Shown here one piece after another: positions 20,481 through 30,711 of a DNA stretch of 64,000 nt (position 1 is its first letter; each line of letters starts with the position of its first letter). Where the stretch lies: contig JAJEKV010000193.1 of NCBI GenBank assembly GCA_021234155.1, positions 374,001-438,000 of the forward strand. Direction: 5' to 3'. The notes beneath the pieces were generated by a model. It searched no databases. It saw nothing but the letters and a program-made list of their open reading frames with translations, and had not been told where the DNA came from. A program made the translations under genes and the position numbers. The DNA comes from Isoetes taiwanensis. Lineage: Eukaryota > Streptophyta > Lycopodiopsida > Isoetales > Isoetaceae.

Positions 20481-20924
20481 TCAACCGGCTATAGGCTTGG
20501 GAAGCTTACTCAACTCTTTGACCTCTTTGCCTTCCTCCAGCTCTTGATCTTCGAGCTCAAGCTTAAGGAGATAGGCCACTTGCTGCTTCCTTATGCACTT
20601 AAGCAACCTTTCACTACTCATGCATTGCATGATTGGGGTTACTTCTTTACCTGTAATCTCGATGACCTTGCCCTCTGGAGTTGTTAAGATCACCTTGTGC
20701 TTCTCACAATCGATGAGTGCTCCTGCTGGCCCAAGGTATTCCATTCCAATAATCAGGTCATACTTGCCTATATTCATGACTTCCGCTCCCAATGCGACAT
20801 TAATGCCTGGCAAGTCTACATTGAAGTTTATTCTCTTCCCTGCTGTGTGCCTGACTGCTCCATTAGCTAACACAATTGGCCTGGGCTTGGACTTCAACGG
20901 CTTTAACTTCAACATGCTTACCAT
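20481..20924 (-). pseudogene. Element B protease, C-terminal part
   Basis: Continues from [17 protein letters not shown] to the pol linker. The catalytic DTG (near 20965) lies just upstream in a scrambled stretch (20940-21060) that reads poorly against copies at 3510-3620 and 6770-6890. The frame to RT is broken near 20465-20490. Confidence 0.85.
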
Positions 20925-22435
20925 CTTAGGTGACCTTAAAATTGTGGATGCGCCGTGTCTATCAGCACTATGAAGGATTTCTCTTTGGCTTTCCCAACGT
21001 TGAAATTACACGAGTGCTGACTTTTTCGCATTTTTCTATCAATCAATAGCTGCAAAATGTGACACTCACCATGGATATAGTCTCGTTAGCCGATTAAATC
21101 CCAGCATCCGATGGTGTCTCTCCATCCAGTTACGCTTCTTATTTGCGCGTCATAACCGGGGGCAATTGTTCGTCCGATGTCCTGGTTGGAAACACCTAAA
21201 GCAGAGCTGCTTTTCTGCACTCCCTGCTTCTTCTCCTTGAGGATGGACTCGCGAAAATTGCCTCACCGCTTTGGAGTAGTTAGTCCCGCCTCCTTGCTCC
21301 TTGAAGCTCACCGCTTCTTTTTCACCTTGCCACCACTTGCATTGCCTTGCTTCCCATAATTGGAGTTGTATTGCGGTCTGCTGGCTACTGGGCTTGCCGC
21401 CCTTGGGCTATAACCTCCTGTTCCCTTCCCTTTATCCTGGAAGTATTGCTGCCTTGGCGTATGTTCTTGTGGCCCTGTCCCTTGCAAGCTCACTGCTTTA
21501 GACTCTGCTTCAGATATGGTCTTGGGGTTAATCGCCCTTACGAGCTTGCGGATCTCCTCATTCAACCCTTCAATATAGCCCTCCACTGCGTGCCTTTCAC
21601 TCAACTTTGGCACATAAAGCCTTAGTCTCATGAATTCCTCGGTGTATTTCTGGACTGATTTGTTGCCTTGCTGCAACCTATAGAACTGCTGGATCATGTT
21701 GCACTTATATTCCCTCGGTACGTAATAGCGCTTGAACGCTTTAGCAAACTTCTTGAACTTGCAACTGTCCCTGCTTAGCCCACGTGCTTTGGCATACCCC
21801 TTCCACCATATTCTGGCTGCCCCCTTGAGGTTTGCTGATGCTACCCTGCCTTTGTCCTTTTCCTTAATGCCATAGGCGTTGCCATACTCGCTCATCTCAT
21901 CGAGCCAAGCCTCTGCTTCCATTCCTGATCTGTTATTTCCTGAGAACTGCTCTAGCTTTACGGCTTTCCACACATTGCTAAAAGCGTGAGTCAACCTTCT
22001 TTACGGTAATCAGTTGTGATCACCCTTTATCACGGTTTGGATCCTCAGCGGCGGTCCCGCTCTCTTCCTCCCCGCTCCTCCTCGATCCGAGTGCATTATG
22101 CGAGCTAGAGTCCAGAAGATCCCGCTAGGAGATCTTCTCCTTCGGTTTCTCTTCCTTTGGTGTCTTGTCAGGCCAGGTGGTGTTTCCGGCAAAAGCACGT
22201 TCGATCTTGCCCTCCTCGCTCCTGCTTGTCCCTCGCTAGCAATGCCCTTATGTCATGGATGTCGGATCTGATCAGGATAGCTCTTCCTCGGTGTTCTTGC
22301 CTCAAACTCACGGGCCTGATTTCTCCATGGAAGGCGCCTTGGTGGGGTAATGCTCTTGTTCTCGTTGCCTCTGTTCATCAATGTTTCTAGGCACTCTAGC
22401 TGCATGCACATTAGATTGAACCCTAATCATTAGTT
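20925..22435 (-). pseudogene. gag: Element B gag (scrambled at both ends)
   Basis: The central 229-codon frame (21308-21994) carries the capsid core with [14 protein letters not shown]. Both flanks, the zinc-knuckle end (21000-21300) and the N-terminal end (21995-22400), are full of small substitutions and indels at CTG/CAG sites compared with element A, so neither reads through. A fragment at 22010-22198 keeps the basic RKRNRRRRS patch. Confidence 0.85.
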
Positions 22436-22593
22436 CTTTGCTTTTGTTGTTACATTGTTTCATTGATTGATGCAGTTAAGGAAACAAAGTTATTTGGCAA
22501 GGAGACACGGTTAATGCTATTGTTTATATTCATAGACATACTATTGCTTTTACATTCAAAATATATATATATAAAAGAAAACATCTTTAATTT
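22436..22593 (-). other. Spacer between pre-gag ORF and gag (element B)
   Basis: AT-rich spacer with a TA run near 22560-22572, matching 4981-5149 and 8275-8404. Nothing coding is seen. Confidence 0.5.
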
Positions 22594-23440
22594 CTATTCC
22601 TGGAATTTCTTGAGGTAGTCGGGGTGATCCTCCAAAAATTTCTTCACTTGGGCTGTGCTTATTGACCCGCCTAAGTTCCTGAGGATGTTTGTTGCCGTTC
22701 CTCCATGGAGTGCTGCCTCTAGGTCTTCAATTCTCCTCTCTGAAGTGTATGCGGCTGCCATTGCCAACCTGTAGGGGATTGCGAAGTCGAAGATAGTTAA
22801 TGCAATCGTTCTCTTGATCAAGACAACATGGTCGATGTTTGGCGCTAATCGAGCATGGTTTCCAAACCCTGAGAGAGCGATAATCATAAAGACCCCTTCT
22901 TCGCCTCGTGGGCTAAATTGTCGGTGGATAACCGCTATTCTTCCATCTAGGAGCAATGACAGGTAGTATCTAAGGGCTTTATCATGCCCTGATTCTTCAG
23001 CAGACGACGAAGTTGCCCTATGCCTTCCCTCGTACTCGTCCACCTGCACCTCCTCTAGCTCTCTGAAGTCCTGGTGCACCAGCTTCCTTAGGTTGATGCT
23101 GCCTGCATGCTGCCCTGGCGTTGTTGTCGACGAGCTGCGTAAGAGTGCTGATGTCGTCTTACCCCTGATGCCCATCTGCTCCTGGATTGCCAGGAATTCC
23201 TCCTCCGAGGGCAATTCCCTCTCGGCCATCATCTGTCTAATGCCTGTATAAGCTTCTATATCTGATGATGTCTCGCCGGTGTATGTCCTGGCTTCCCTTA
23301 TGTTGATAGGGAAGTCTTGAGTTTCTCGATCGATGAAGTCGTCAAGGTCTGCTTGTTGCTGTAGGAGATACAGAATCTCATCTACTCTGAGACCCCTGTC
23401 TCTGCACTGTGGAAGATTCTTAATGTCATGGAGGGTTAAG
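22594..23440 (-). pseudogene. Pre-gag ORF of element B, C-terminal half
   Basis: Open from MMAERELPSEEEF (near 23232) to KKFLEDHPDYLKKFQE. It shows that the C-terminal part, including HQDFRELEEVQVDEYEG, GVFMIIALSGFGNHARLAP and IALTIFDFAIPY, is one continuous protein when not frameshifted. The frame is open a further ~60 codons upstream to about 23440. No family was recognised. Hydrophobic helices alternate with charged ones, so a capsid- or nucleoprotein-like helical fold is conceivable, but this is a guess. Confidence 0.75.
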
Positions 23441-24117
23441 TATGCTTCACCTCCCTATGAATCTGGGGGGTCAAGCTTGTGATTCCCTGCCTTTGAGTGG
23501 TGGGGCTCTTCTTGTTGTCCTTAGTCCTTCCTCGAAGCTTTGGATCTGGCTGCTCCTTTCTTTGCCTCTCTTGTTCGGGCTCATGTCCTCCAGGTCCGAC
23601 CCAGTATTCTTCTTCTTCTTCTTCTCCCTCTTGCTTTCGTTACTCAAAGCATCCGTTCCTCTTCTGCTGCTGCCATGGCCATGGGTTCAACTTCTAGAGG
23701 TTGAACTGAGGGTTCTCCTATCTGGGTCTGACCTCGAAGAGATAGAAAGATGGCTACAGCTGCTGTATGGGAGAAATACCTCCTCCTATTGACAGAGATG
23801 GACATGTAGTTGGGTAGACGAACTGCTTTGTTCTCTAAATACTTGTCTATGTTGGGGATATCCCTGCAAAGGTGAACTTAAGGGCCATGTTGGGTGCAAA
23901 ATATCCTATGCAAGGTGGGAGTTCTACCAAGGGCGGTCCTATCTTGGCATGGAACTTCGGACATGATGTTACGGTAGAAGGGAGTGGCATTGATGGTAGC
24001 TTCTACATCGAGCTCCTTCTGAAAGACACTCAAGATGGATTGGATGTCACCCGCCACATGATGAGTTGTGGTATTTGTACCATCGCTTGAATGCGATGAG
24101 TGGCCATGGTCATTGAG
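23441..24117 (-). pseudogene. Pre-gag ORF of element B, N-terminal half (frameshifted)
   Basis: Same protein as 8914-9927. It is broken by indels near 23455, 23495, 23550, 23640, 23865, 23960 and 24050, nearly all at CTG/CAG or CCTGG-like sites. The start region corresponds to 9927 in copy A. Confidence 0.75.
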
Positions 24118-24399
24118 CAACCGGGGATGACAAACGGATGGGGAAGCCCTAAGGACTTGAGAAATCGGCTTGGAGTAGAGAGCAAGGGTGTAAAGGCACA
24201 AATGACACTTAGGGTCCTATATATAGGCAAAACCCTAATTTTGAGAAATTTTAGGTTTGCAAGTTGTCTAAACTTCTAGGGTCTAGATGTAGAATTTACT
24301 GAGGCTAACTATGCTCAAGAATGAATTCTAAGGGTCCTATGGCAATAACTTTCGTTTATCTTGGGAAAAACTGGACAATTTGGGTCAATTCTAGCATGA

Positions 24400-25086
24400 C
24401 CACTCACACAGTGCGCCAGGGTCGAATCGGTTTGCAAACCCGAATTGGTGCGAAGCGCACTCGTGAGGGTGGGGCCTTGTTTGGAGTCGAGGGTGATGCT
24501 AAACGCAGAAACTAAGGGTATAATCCTGCATATCTCGTCGAGATAGGTCGGATTGAGCCCTTGCTTGCCTCATTTGGACAAGTTTTGGTCTAGTTTTGGG
24601 GTCGACCACTCACCGCAGTCGCGCCCGGTCGAATCGGTTTTGCAAACCCAATGGTGCAGGCGCACTGTATGAGGGGTGGGGCCTTGTTTGGGTCGAAGGT
24701 GATGCTAAAATGGGGAACTAAGGGTATAATCCTGCATATCTCGTCGAGATAGGTCGGATTGAGCCCTTGCTTGCCTCATTTGGACAAGTTTTGGTCTAGT
24801 TTTGGGGTCGACCACTCACAAAGTGCGCCAGGGTCGAATCGGTTTGCAAACCGAATTGGTCTGGGCGCACTCTGTGAGTGGTGGCGCTCCATTTGGCTTA
24901 GGGTTGGCCAATTTCTATAAATTAAGGGTCAAATCCTACTATCTAAGATGAGCTGAGTCGAATGGTGTACTTGCTTTCTGCATTTGGACAAGATTTGGCA
25001 TCAAACCATGCTCGACCACTCACACAGTGCGCCAGGGTTGAATCGGTTTACAAACCGAATGGGTGCAGGGCGCACTGAGAGGGTGG
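24400..25086. repeat. Four-hairpin 205-bp array of element B
   Basis: Hairpins at 24400-24472, 24606-24678, 24812-24884 and 25016-25086, matching the element A array one for one with the same ~205-base spacing. The third is identical in its arms to copy A. The first, second and fourth carry CTG/CAG-site changes that weaken the pairing (for example TCTGGG to TGCGAAG). Confidence 0.9.
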
Positions 25087-25226
25087 GGCAAAAAACGCTT
25101 GGTTTTGCTCCAAATTTGTTGATTCCAAGTACAGAGTTCAGTAATACATCCTACTTACACTCGATTTGACACATTAACTTATCCAAATTACAAGTTTGTA
25201 TTAAAAAAAGTTTATTTACAACAATT

Positions 25227-26372
25227 TCAAAATGGCTCCTTTTTAATAAATTGAGCTAGTCTTATATCTTTAGGCATACAGGTTACCCTTTTTGCATGCT
25301 GGGCACATGCAATAGAGTCTTCGAAGTGTTGCACGATGTGTTGCTCGGCCGCCTCCTGTAACGCCAGCAGTATATCGTCCGTGACTCGCTTCGAGGAGTC
25401 GAATTCCTGCAAAACTTCCCTTGTGAGTCGTGCAAAGGAGGCTCTAGGGATGAGGAAGCCAAAACTCTGCTGGAAATGCTTGATCTCTTTGGCCGCTCTT
25501 GAGAATTTTGAGTCCGCGTGTCTCTTCATGGGCTTCTTTGGAGGGGCTGGTATCTCAAGTGGCGGCTTGAGTGTGTTCTTCTTCGTCGGCCGACCGCCTT
25601 CGACAAATGTCAACTTATGCTCCTCGTAATACTTAGAGTATTCTTCGTACATTTTCATGAACGAAGTATACTCTTTCAACTCCTTCCGATATTTCAGGTC
25701 CTGCTTGAGCACATATGACTCCCTTTGTGGCCTCGGCTTCTTCGTGTTGTCGCTGGGATGCTTCGGCGACGGCCACCTAGGGTATGGCGGTGCATTTGCC
25801 ACAACGTCCTCGTCCTCCCGCGCTGTGTTTGAAGGTCCAGAGCCCTCAGCTGGGTCAGGTCCTCCCGCTCCCTCATCTGACTCAGTGTCGGACGAGGATG
25901 GCGGCTTCTCCGGGTTTGGCTCCTGTATGGTGACTCCTTTGCCAGCCGTCGTCTTGGGCTTCTTCTTGGTGTCCTTGGGCAGTGCGGGGCCTTTTCCCTT
26001 CTCTGCTCTCTTCTTCGCACGCTCCTCTCTGCGCTTCTTCTTTTCCTCCCTCTTCTGTTTCTTCTCTTCCTTTCGCCTTCGCCGCTCCTCCTTTTCTTTG
26101 CGACGCTCTTCCTTTGTCTTCTTCTCTCCGCCCTCCTCCCTATTCCTCTTCCTTTTCTTGCCTCCCTGCTATGTTTCGGCGCCGTCTCCGAAGATTTCCC
26201 TCTCCAGCTCCCTCTTTAACTCCTCTGCGGCTTCCATGTCGACTTCCACCTCCTCCGATGTCTCTTGGGCGGGTTCTTGAGGTTTTGCTGCCTTCTGTCG
26301 GACCGCCTTCTCCTGGGCGCTGACGTATCCAGGGGGCACAACTTTGCGGGCGGTCTGCTTCGTGCGGGCCAT
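25227..26372 (-). CDS. Histone H3-like protein of element B: canonical tail, charged linker, H3 fold (one in-frame stop)
   Basis: One frame of 382 codons from ATG 26372 (context AGCATGG) to the stop at 25227, interrupted only by TAG at 26169-26171 (codon 68). Residues 2-10 are ARTKQTARK, identical to the H3 tail through Lys9; Ser10 is Val. Residues ~69-130 are Lys/Glu/Arg-rich (EEKKQKREEKKKRREE), followed by a Ser/Asp/Glu stretch (SSSDTESDEGAGGPDPAEG) and a Tyr/Lys/Glu helix (YRKELKEYTSFMKMYEEYSK). Residues ~293-381 are the H3 fold, with FARLTREVLQEF, ALQEAAEQHIVQHFED, HAKRVTCMPKD. Canonical H3 is about 135 residues, so this is nearly three times as long. The frame is open upstream of the ATG to 26540 (MSSRLAQYG), giving an alternative start. 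Against copy A, I counted by eye about 7 amino-acid-changing and 1 silent difference over ~560 nt, so there is no sign of purifying selection since the copies split. Confidence 0.87.
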
Positions 26373-26590
26373 GCTTTTACTTGAAGGATTTCGAGCTCGG
26401 GCGCCTAGAGATCGTCTTCTGGGTTGAGCTGTTCTCCGAGGGCGCTGAGGACAAAATAGAAACCCTAATTTTCTATTTACAGGCAGGGGAATTTTAGGGT
26501 TTGGACCTGCAATTCCATATTGGGCCAATCTAGAAGACATTAGTGAAGATATGAGGGGTTCATTAGGTTTATTATGCCCTAAAACATCCA

Positions 26591-26661
26591 CCACTCACAC
26601 AGTGCGCCAGGACCAGTTTGGATTGCAAACCGAATGAGTCTGGGCGTATTCTGTGAGGGGT
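26591..26661. repeat. Hairpin 5 of element B
   Basis: Identical in arms to 11673-11743 of element A, located 5' of the H3-like ORF on the minus strand. Confidence 0.88.
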
Positions 26662-26804
26662 CATTTGTTTTTGGATCTATTTTTCAATTTACAAGGAGTT
26701 TCATAGTGTTATAATATGCAAAACTAGCTAGAACTAAGGAGATAAACTGAACTACACTATCAGTTTGGCTAATTTATGCATCTAATTAGGTCAAAAGGGG
26801 TCAA

Positions 26805-26877
26805 CCACTCACACAGTGCGCCAGGGTTAGTTTGGATTGCAAACCAAATGGGTCTGGGCGCACTCTGTGAGGGGTGG
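26805..26877. repeat. Hairpin 6 of element B
   Basis: Identical in arms to 11887-11958; start-to-start spacing to hairpin 5 is 214 bases. Confidence 0.88.
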
Positions 26878-27052
26878 CCTGCTTTTGGGCATTCTAGGTT
26901 GGGTTATTGCTACAGACAACTAGCAACTTAGCATTGAACTATTTTCCCAATTTTTCGAAGTTCCTGCTTGGGTGGCTGTATCCCAAGGCTTGAATCTACT
27001 GTTAGTCCTAAGGGAAAATGGCCAGTGCTCGATCTTGGGCTGCCAAGATCAT

Positions 27053-27064
27053 ACTCTGATACCA
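27053..27064 (-). promoter_or_regulatory. Primer-binding site, initiator tRNA-Met (element B)
   Basis: The minus strand reads TGGTATCAGAGT, one mismatch from element A (final C to T), directly inside LTR B. Confidence 0.9.
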
Positions 27065-27065
27065 C

Positions 27066-28587
27066 TGTGACGTCCCCTATTCCTCATACGATGCACACAT
27101 CGTATTCGAAGGAGGAGCCTTCCCCCTGGCAGCTACACTGGCAGGGGCCATCCACCTGACTCCACTCCCAGTGGAATGAGCCAGCAAGGGAAGAGTGGAT
27201 GTGTCATTCACCCGTCTCCCATCGGGTCGACCTAGCTGCGGAAGCGCGAATAAACATGAGCACACAACATAACATATCAGTACAATCACCTCGAAGGGTG
27301 AACATATCATATATACCATAAGATAACAACATAAACATAACAATGACAGAAAGGGGGAATCCTACCTAAGGCTCAGACTCAAGGGGGTTGACTGACGGCT
27401 TGGTCCTCCAGAGATCATTGCAGACAGAATTCATGGCAATGGATTTGGCTGGCATAGAACATGGCTGAGGGTAGTCCACTCCATCCGCCCCCTCCCAGGT
27501 GCACACTTTGCGAGTAGGTTGATAAGTATTGGGACCTGACCGTAGCCTGCCGGGTGAATAGCCAGAGGGGCTACTACTACTGGGTTGCATCTCCCCAGCC
27601 CCGATGAGGCAGGAGGGAGTCACCTCCCCTCCAGAAGCATCCATGCCCTTCACAGGCGGCTAGAGAGCCACTGCTCTTATTCGACTTGAACTCACTGGAA
27701 GGTGACGCATCACCCCACGAGTGTCGAGCTCATGCCTTGCCCACACGCAGTGACAAGCCATTAAGCCTAGCCTGCATAGACCCCCGGTAGGCCTTACACA
27801 CCAGAGGGGTCATTCTGTGTAGGGACAAGGTCCTCCTTATCATCCGGTCTAGCCCCGCCACCCACAACCAGGCGGGCTCCTGTGCACGGGCCGCAGTAAT
27901 TGGGAACTAATGGTGCTACCTAGGATCATCTGCTACACAGCTTTAGGTCTCTACCCCCCTTCCCAATACATGGAGGTCACAGAGTGAAATACATCCATCA
28001 TCATAGAACTGAAATAGAGAATATCATCTAATCTATCTAACTACACAACAGAGTTAGGTTCCTTAGTTAGGGCTTATGATCTCGGGATCTATAAGGCCTC
28101 TAGAGTTGATCTAACATACTAAACCAGCCTAATGCCTTGCCCAAAGACGGCTTTGCACAACAGAATGACTAGATACCTGCTCCTTGACCCGCTCCTGATC
28201 CTCTGAAGGCATCCATGCTCCTGATCTTGCGCGGAAGATGGCTGCTAATTGATAATCTGTTGTGCAAATCCGGCTTCTCGAAGCTCAGCAATGCGGATTG
28301 AAGTCCAGACTTGGCCGAAATGGCTAAAGAGAACCCTAGATGCGAGAATGGGAAAGGAGCTCTATGAAAACCCTAAATGTCAAAAATGGAAAAAGGGTTT
28401 AGGGTTTAGGGTTATAACCCTTATATAGATCCTTTTTAGGTTAGGTTAACCATTTGGCCAAATGGGTTCATGCCATTTGGAATTGGGGTTCAAGGGGGGT
28501 TTTGTTGTGTATGTTTTATTAACATGCACAACATTCGAGGTTGCCCCCCTAGGTGCACTCTTGGCCCCTAGGTGCAACGTTCTTCCG
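27066..28587 (-). mobile_element. 5' LTR of element B, interrupted by a DNA transposon
   Basis: Starts TGTGACGTCCCC and follows the shared LTR closely without the Helitron. An internal deletion near 28470 relative to 15990-16545 is visible. It breaks at CTTCCG (28582-28587), where a transposon with GGGTGTAAAATCG begins. The missing next 37 bases are found inverted at 55059-55095. Confidence 0.88.
28390..28427 (-). promoter_or_regulatory. LTR B promoter: TATA box plus telobox-like repeats
   Basis: TATATAAG on the minus strand at 28420-28427 followed by CCCTAAACCCTAAA, as in the shared LTR. Confidence 0.55.
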
Positions 28588-28731
28588 GGTGTAAAATCGC
28601 TAGTGGGGTACAACTTTTGGCGAAGCGTTTAAGCACTTTAAGTGCTGAAACTCGCGGACGTTGAAGCCCGTCACGCCCTTCTCCCTCCTTTTCCCCTGGG
28701 CGCGAAAACTCAGATCAGTGTTTCACTGTTG

Positions 28732-29289
28732 ATGATGGAGGCATGGAGCGCGGATGATTTTCACAGCATCAGAGGTCTGTGCAATTCGGGGGTGAAGCCC
28801 CATGAGGAAGAAGCTTGGTTGGAAAATAATGTCACGGATCGAGATTGGGAATCTGTTTGGACAAAGAAGTTGAACAAGGGAAAGATAAAATGGCACTGTG
28901 CAAAGGAGCATCTTCAAGAGAAGTTGGAAACACTCTGCCGAAAAATCTACAAGAATTGTCACAACAAAGAAGTAAGAAAGCAACTGGCCCTTGCTTTTGC
29001 GTTTGAAAATTGCACTAGATCAATACTTGCACCTGAGGAACACAAAGTAAACTGGGCTGCATTTGCTGTGCAATGTCAAAGATACCACAACAATAGACAA
29101 GTAAAAACAGAGGCAGATGTTGTAGCACATGTTAGGAAAACTGAAATGAAGGCAAAGCCAAAGGTGGGAGCTGGATCAAATGAGATCAGTGCATGTGATG
29201 AAAACATAAAAACCTTAGAGAATGCAGTACAGGAGATTGGAAAATTAGTTTTACTGATCACAAAGAATCTGGAAGCGAGAGGGAAGTGA
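28732..29289 (+). CDS. Hypothetical protein inside the DNA transposon
   Basis: Open frame from the first ATG at 28732 (MMEAWSADDFHSIRGL) for 185 codons. It is Lys/Glu-rich and predicted helical, with RDWESVWTKKLNKGKIKWHC and a C-terminal coiled-coil-like end (ENIKTLENAVQEIGKLVLL). I do not recognise it. It begins 145 bases inside the transposon end and reads inward, so it may be a cargo gene's first exon or an accessory protein. Coding-like codon use and length make it more than a chance frame, but no copy in this window confirms it. Confidence 0.5.
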   Translation: MMEAWSADDFHSIRGLCNSGVKPHEEEAWLENNVTDRDWESVWTKKLNKGKIKWHCAKEHLQEKLETLCRKIYKNCHNKEVRKQLALAFAFENCTRSILAPEEHKVNWAAFAVQCQRYHNNRQVKTEADVVAHVRKTEMKAKPKVGAGSNEISACDENIKTLENAVQEIGKLVLLITKNLEARGK

Positions 29290-29862
29290 GCTGAAAGGCA
29301 ATGAGAAGGCCTCCCATTACAGAAAATGATGTTGGAAGAGGCTGAAAACAAATTTTAAGACAGACCACAAATGATTTGGCTACAAAACAGGGAGGAGTTC
29401 AAGCTTAATCCAACATGTGAGTTGGAGGCGTAAATTAAAGATTTGGAGCAGTATCGTCCAGATGGAAACTTGGCACAGAACAAGGTACAAAAAGCAATGA
29501 ACCCTACATCCATTCTTGAAAGGTCAAACGTAAACTCAAACTTGAGGAGGAGTTAAAAGTTCTCAAGAAGAACAGAGACTTACGCATTTCTACATAAACA
29601 ATTTGTGGAAGCTGAAAATGGATACTCCTCGCAACATTTAGCATCTCTACTATTATACGAGATAAGTTGCTATCGGAAGATCCATTTTATACATGTTCTA
29701 CGCATGGTGCGGAATTCACTAAAGCTTACGAGGTTAAGTTTAGCAATCGAATTGCCAACATGAGTATCATATAGCTTGTTGTTCATTGTTGAGAGGAGGA
29801 CAATGTATTCATGGTTGCCCGGAAAGGTGCCGAGGGTGTATTTGACGAGCTAGGTTTTGGCC
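29290..29862 (+). other. Apparently degenerate stretch between two transposon frames
   Basis: Purine-rich, with short coding-like pieces in all three frames (for example a Lys/Glu-rich piece near 29400-29560) but many stops. It could hold introns or decayed exons of the gene(s) on either side. Nothing firmer can be said. Confidence 0.3.
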
Positions 29863-30510
29863 ATGTTGCGGGTGCTTCAAATAGTACACCAAAAAGGATG
29901 TGTTAATCCGTCTCACGCAATTGAGGTCTCACCCTTCAGGGTTAAAAGAAGGACAATGGTGCCATTTGAAGATGCACAACACCTGCAAAGTCCTATAGGA
30001 GTACAGTCAATTGTGACTGATTTGAATGCAACAGCAGAACCACCACCACCAGTCCAAGAAGCTGTCCAAGAAGCTATAGAAGAAGCTGTAAACACAGCAC
30101 CAGTTGTAAACACAGCACCAGTTGTAAACACAGCACCAGTTGTGGAAAAAACAACAGACCCGATTGTACACACTGAAGCACCTAAGGAAGTTGAGGGAGT
30201 AATTCCATCGGATGAGGGCAACTTGGGTGTATATTTGCAGAAAGGAAAGGGCAGAAGAACAAAGAGGGGTAAGCTGGAGGATGGCAAAGAAGTTGTTCAG
30301 GCTACAAGAAAGAGAACAAGAAGTAGCTATGCAAAAGATGCAGGAAGCAGTCTCAATCATGACACCACACATATCGAAGTGTGTTCTGAAGGAAATGCAG
30401 AATCAGGCCCTCAAGTTTCAGGTGAGCCTGATCTTCAAGAAGTGATTGCTGCCATTAATAACCCTGGAAAGGGGGTATGGGCATTGTTGGCCAAGAAGGC
30501 CACAACTTAG
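29863..30510 (+). CDS. Hypothetical low-complexity protein inside the DNA transposon
   Basis: ATG at 29863 (MLRVLQIVHQKGC), about 215 codons. It contains three exact VVNTAP repeats at 30088-30140, a basic stretch (KGKGRRTKRGKLEDGK, ATRKRTRSSYAK) that could be a nuclear signal, and an acidic end. It stops at 30510, after which a likely intron precedes the HAD-like segment at 30712. It may be the N-terminal region of the same gene. Family not recognised. Confidence 0.45.
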   Translation: MLRVLQIVHQKGCVNPSHAIEVSPFRVKRRTMVPFEDAQHLQSPIGVQSIVTDLNATAEPPPPVQEAVQEAIEEAVNTAPVVNTAPVVNTAPVVEKTTDPIVHTEAPKEVEGVIPSDEGNLGVYLQKGKGRRTKRGKLEDGKEVVQATRKRTRSSYAKDAGSSLNHDTTHIEVCSEGNAESGPQVSGEPDLQEVIAAINNPGKGVWALLAKKATT

Positions 30511-30711
30511 TGTTGCTTAAAACATTGAATATTATTGATTTTCTTTTGTTGCATTCACTGTAGGATTACCAGTTGATTCTGTTAGGTCAGAGAATCCTGC
30601 TGTTGATACAGAAAGGTTTCCACATTCAACCCATTTTTCATTTTCATCTTCATCTATTTATTCATGTAGTAATTCCTGTTGTGTAGGTATTCAGGATGTT
30701 CCAACGTACTA

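Noticed and set aside
25657-26323. Ser/Phe/Leu-rich plus-strand frames
   Set aside because: Antisense shadow of the Lys/Glu/Arg-rich linker of the H3-like ORF.
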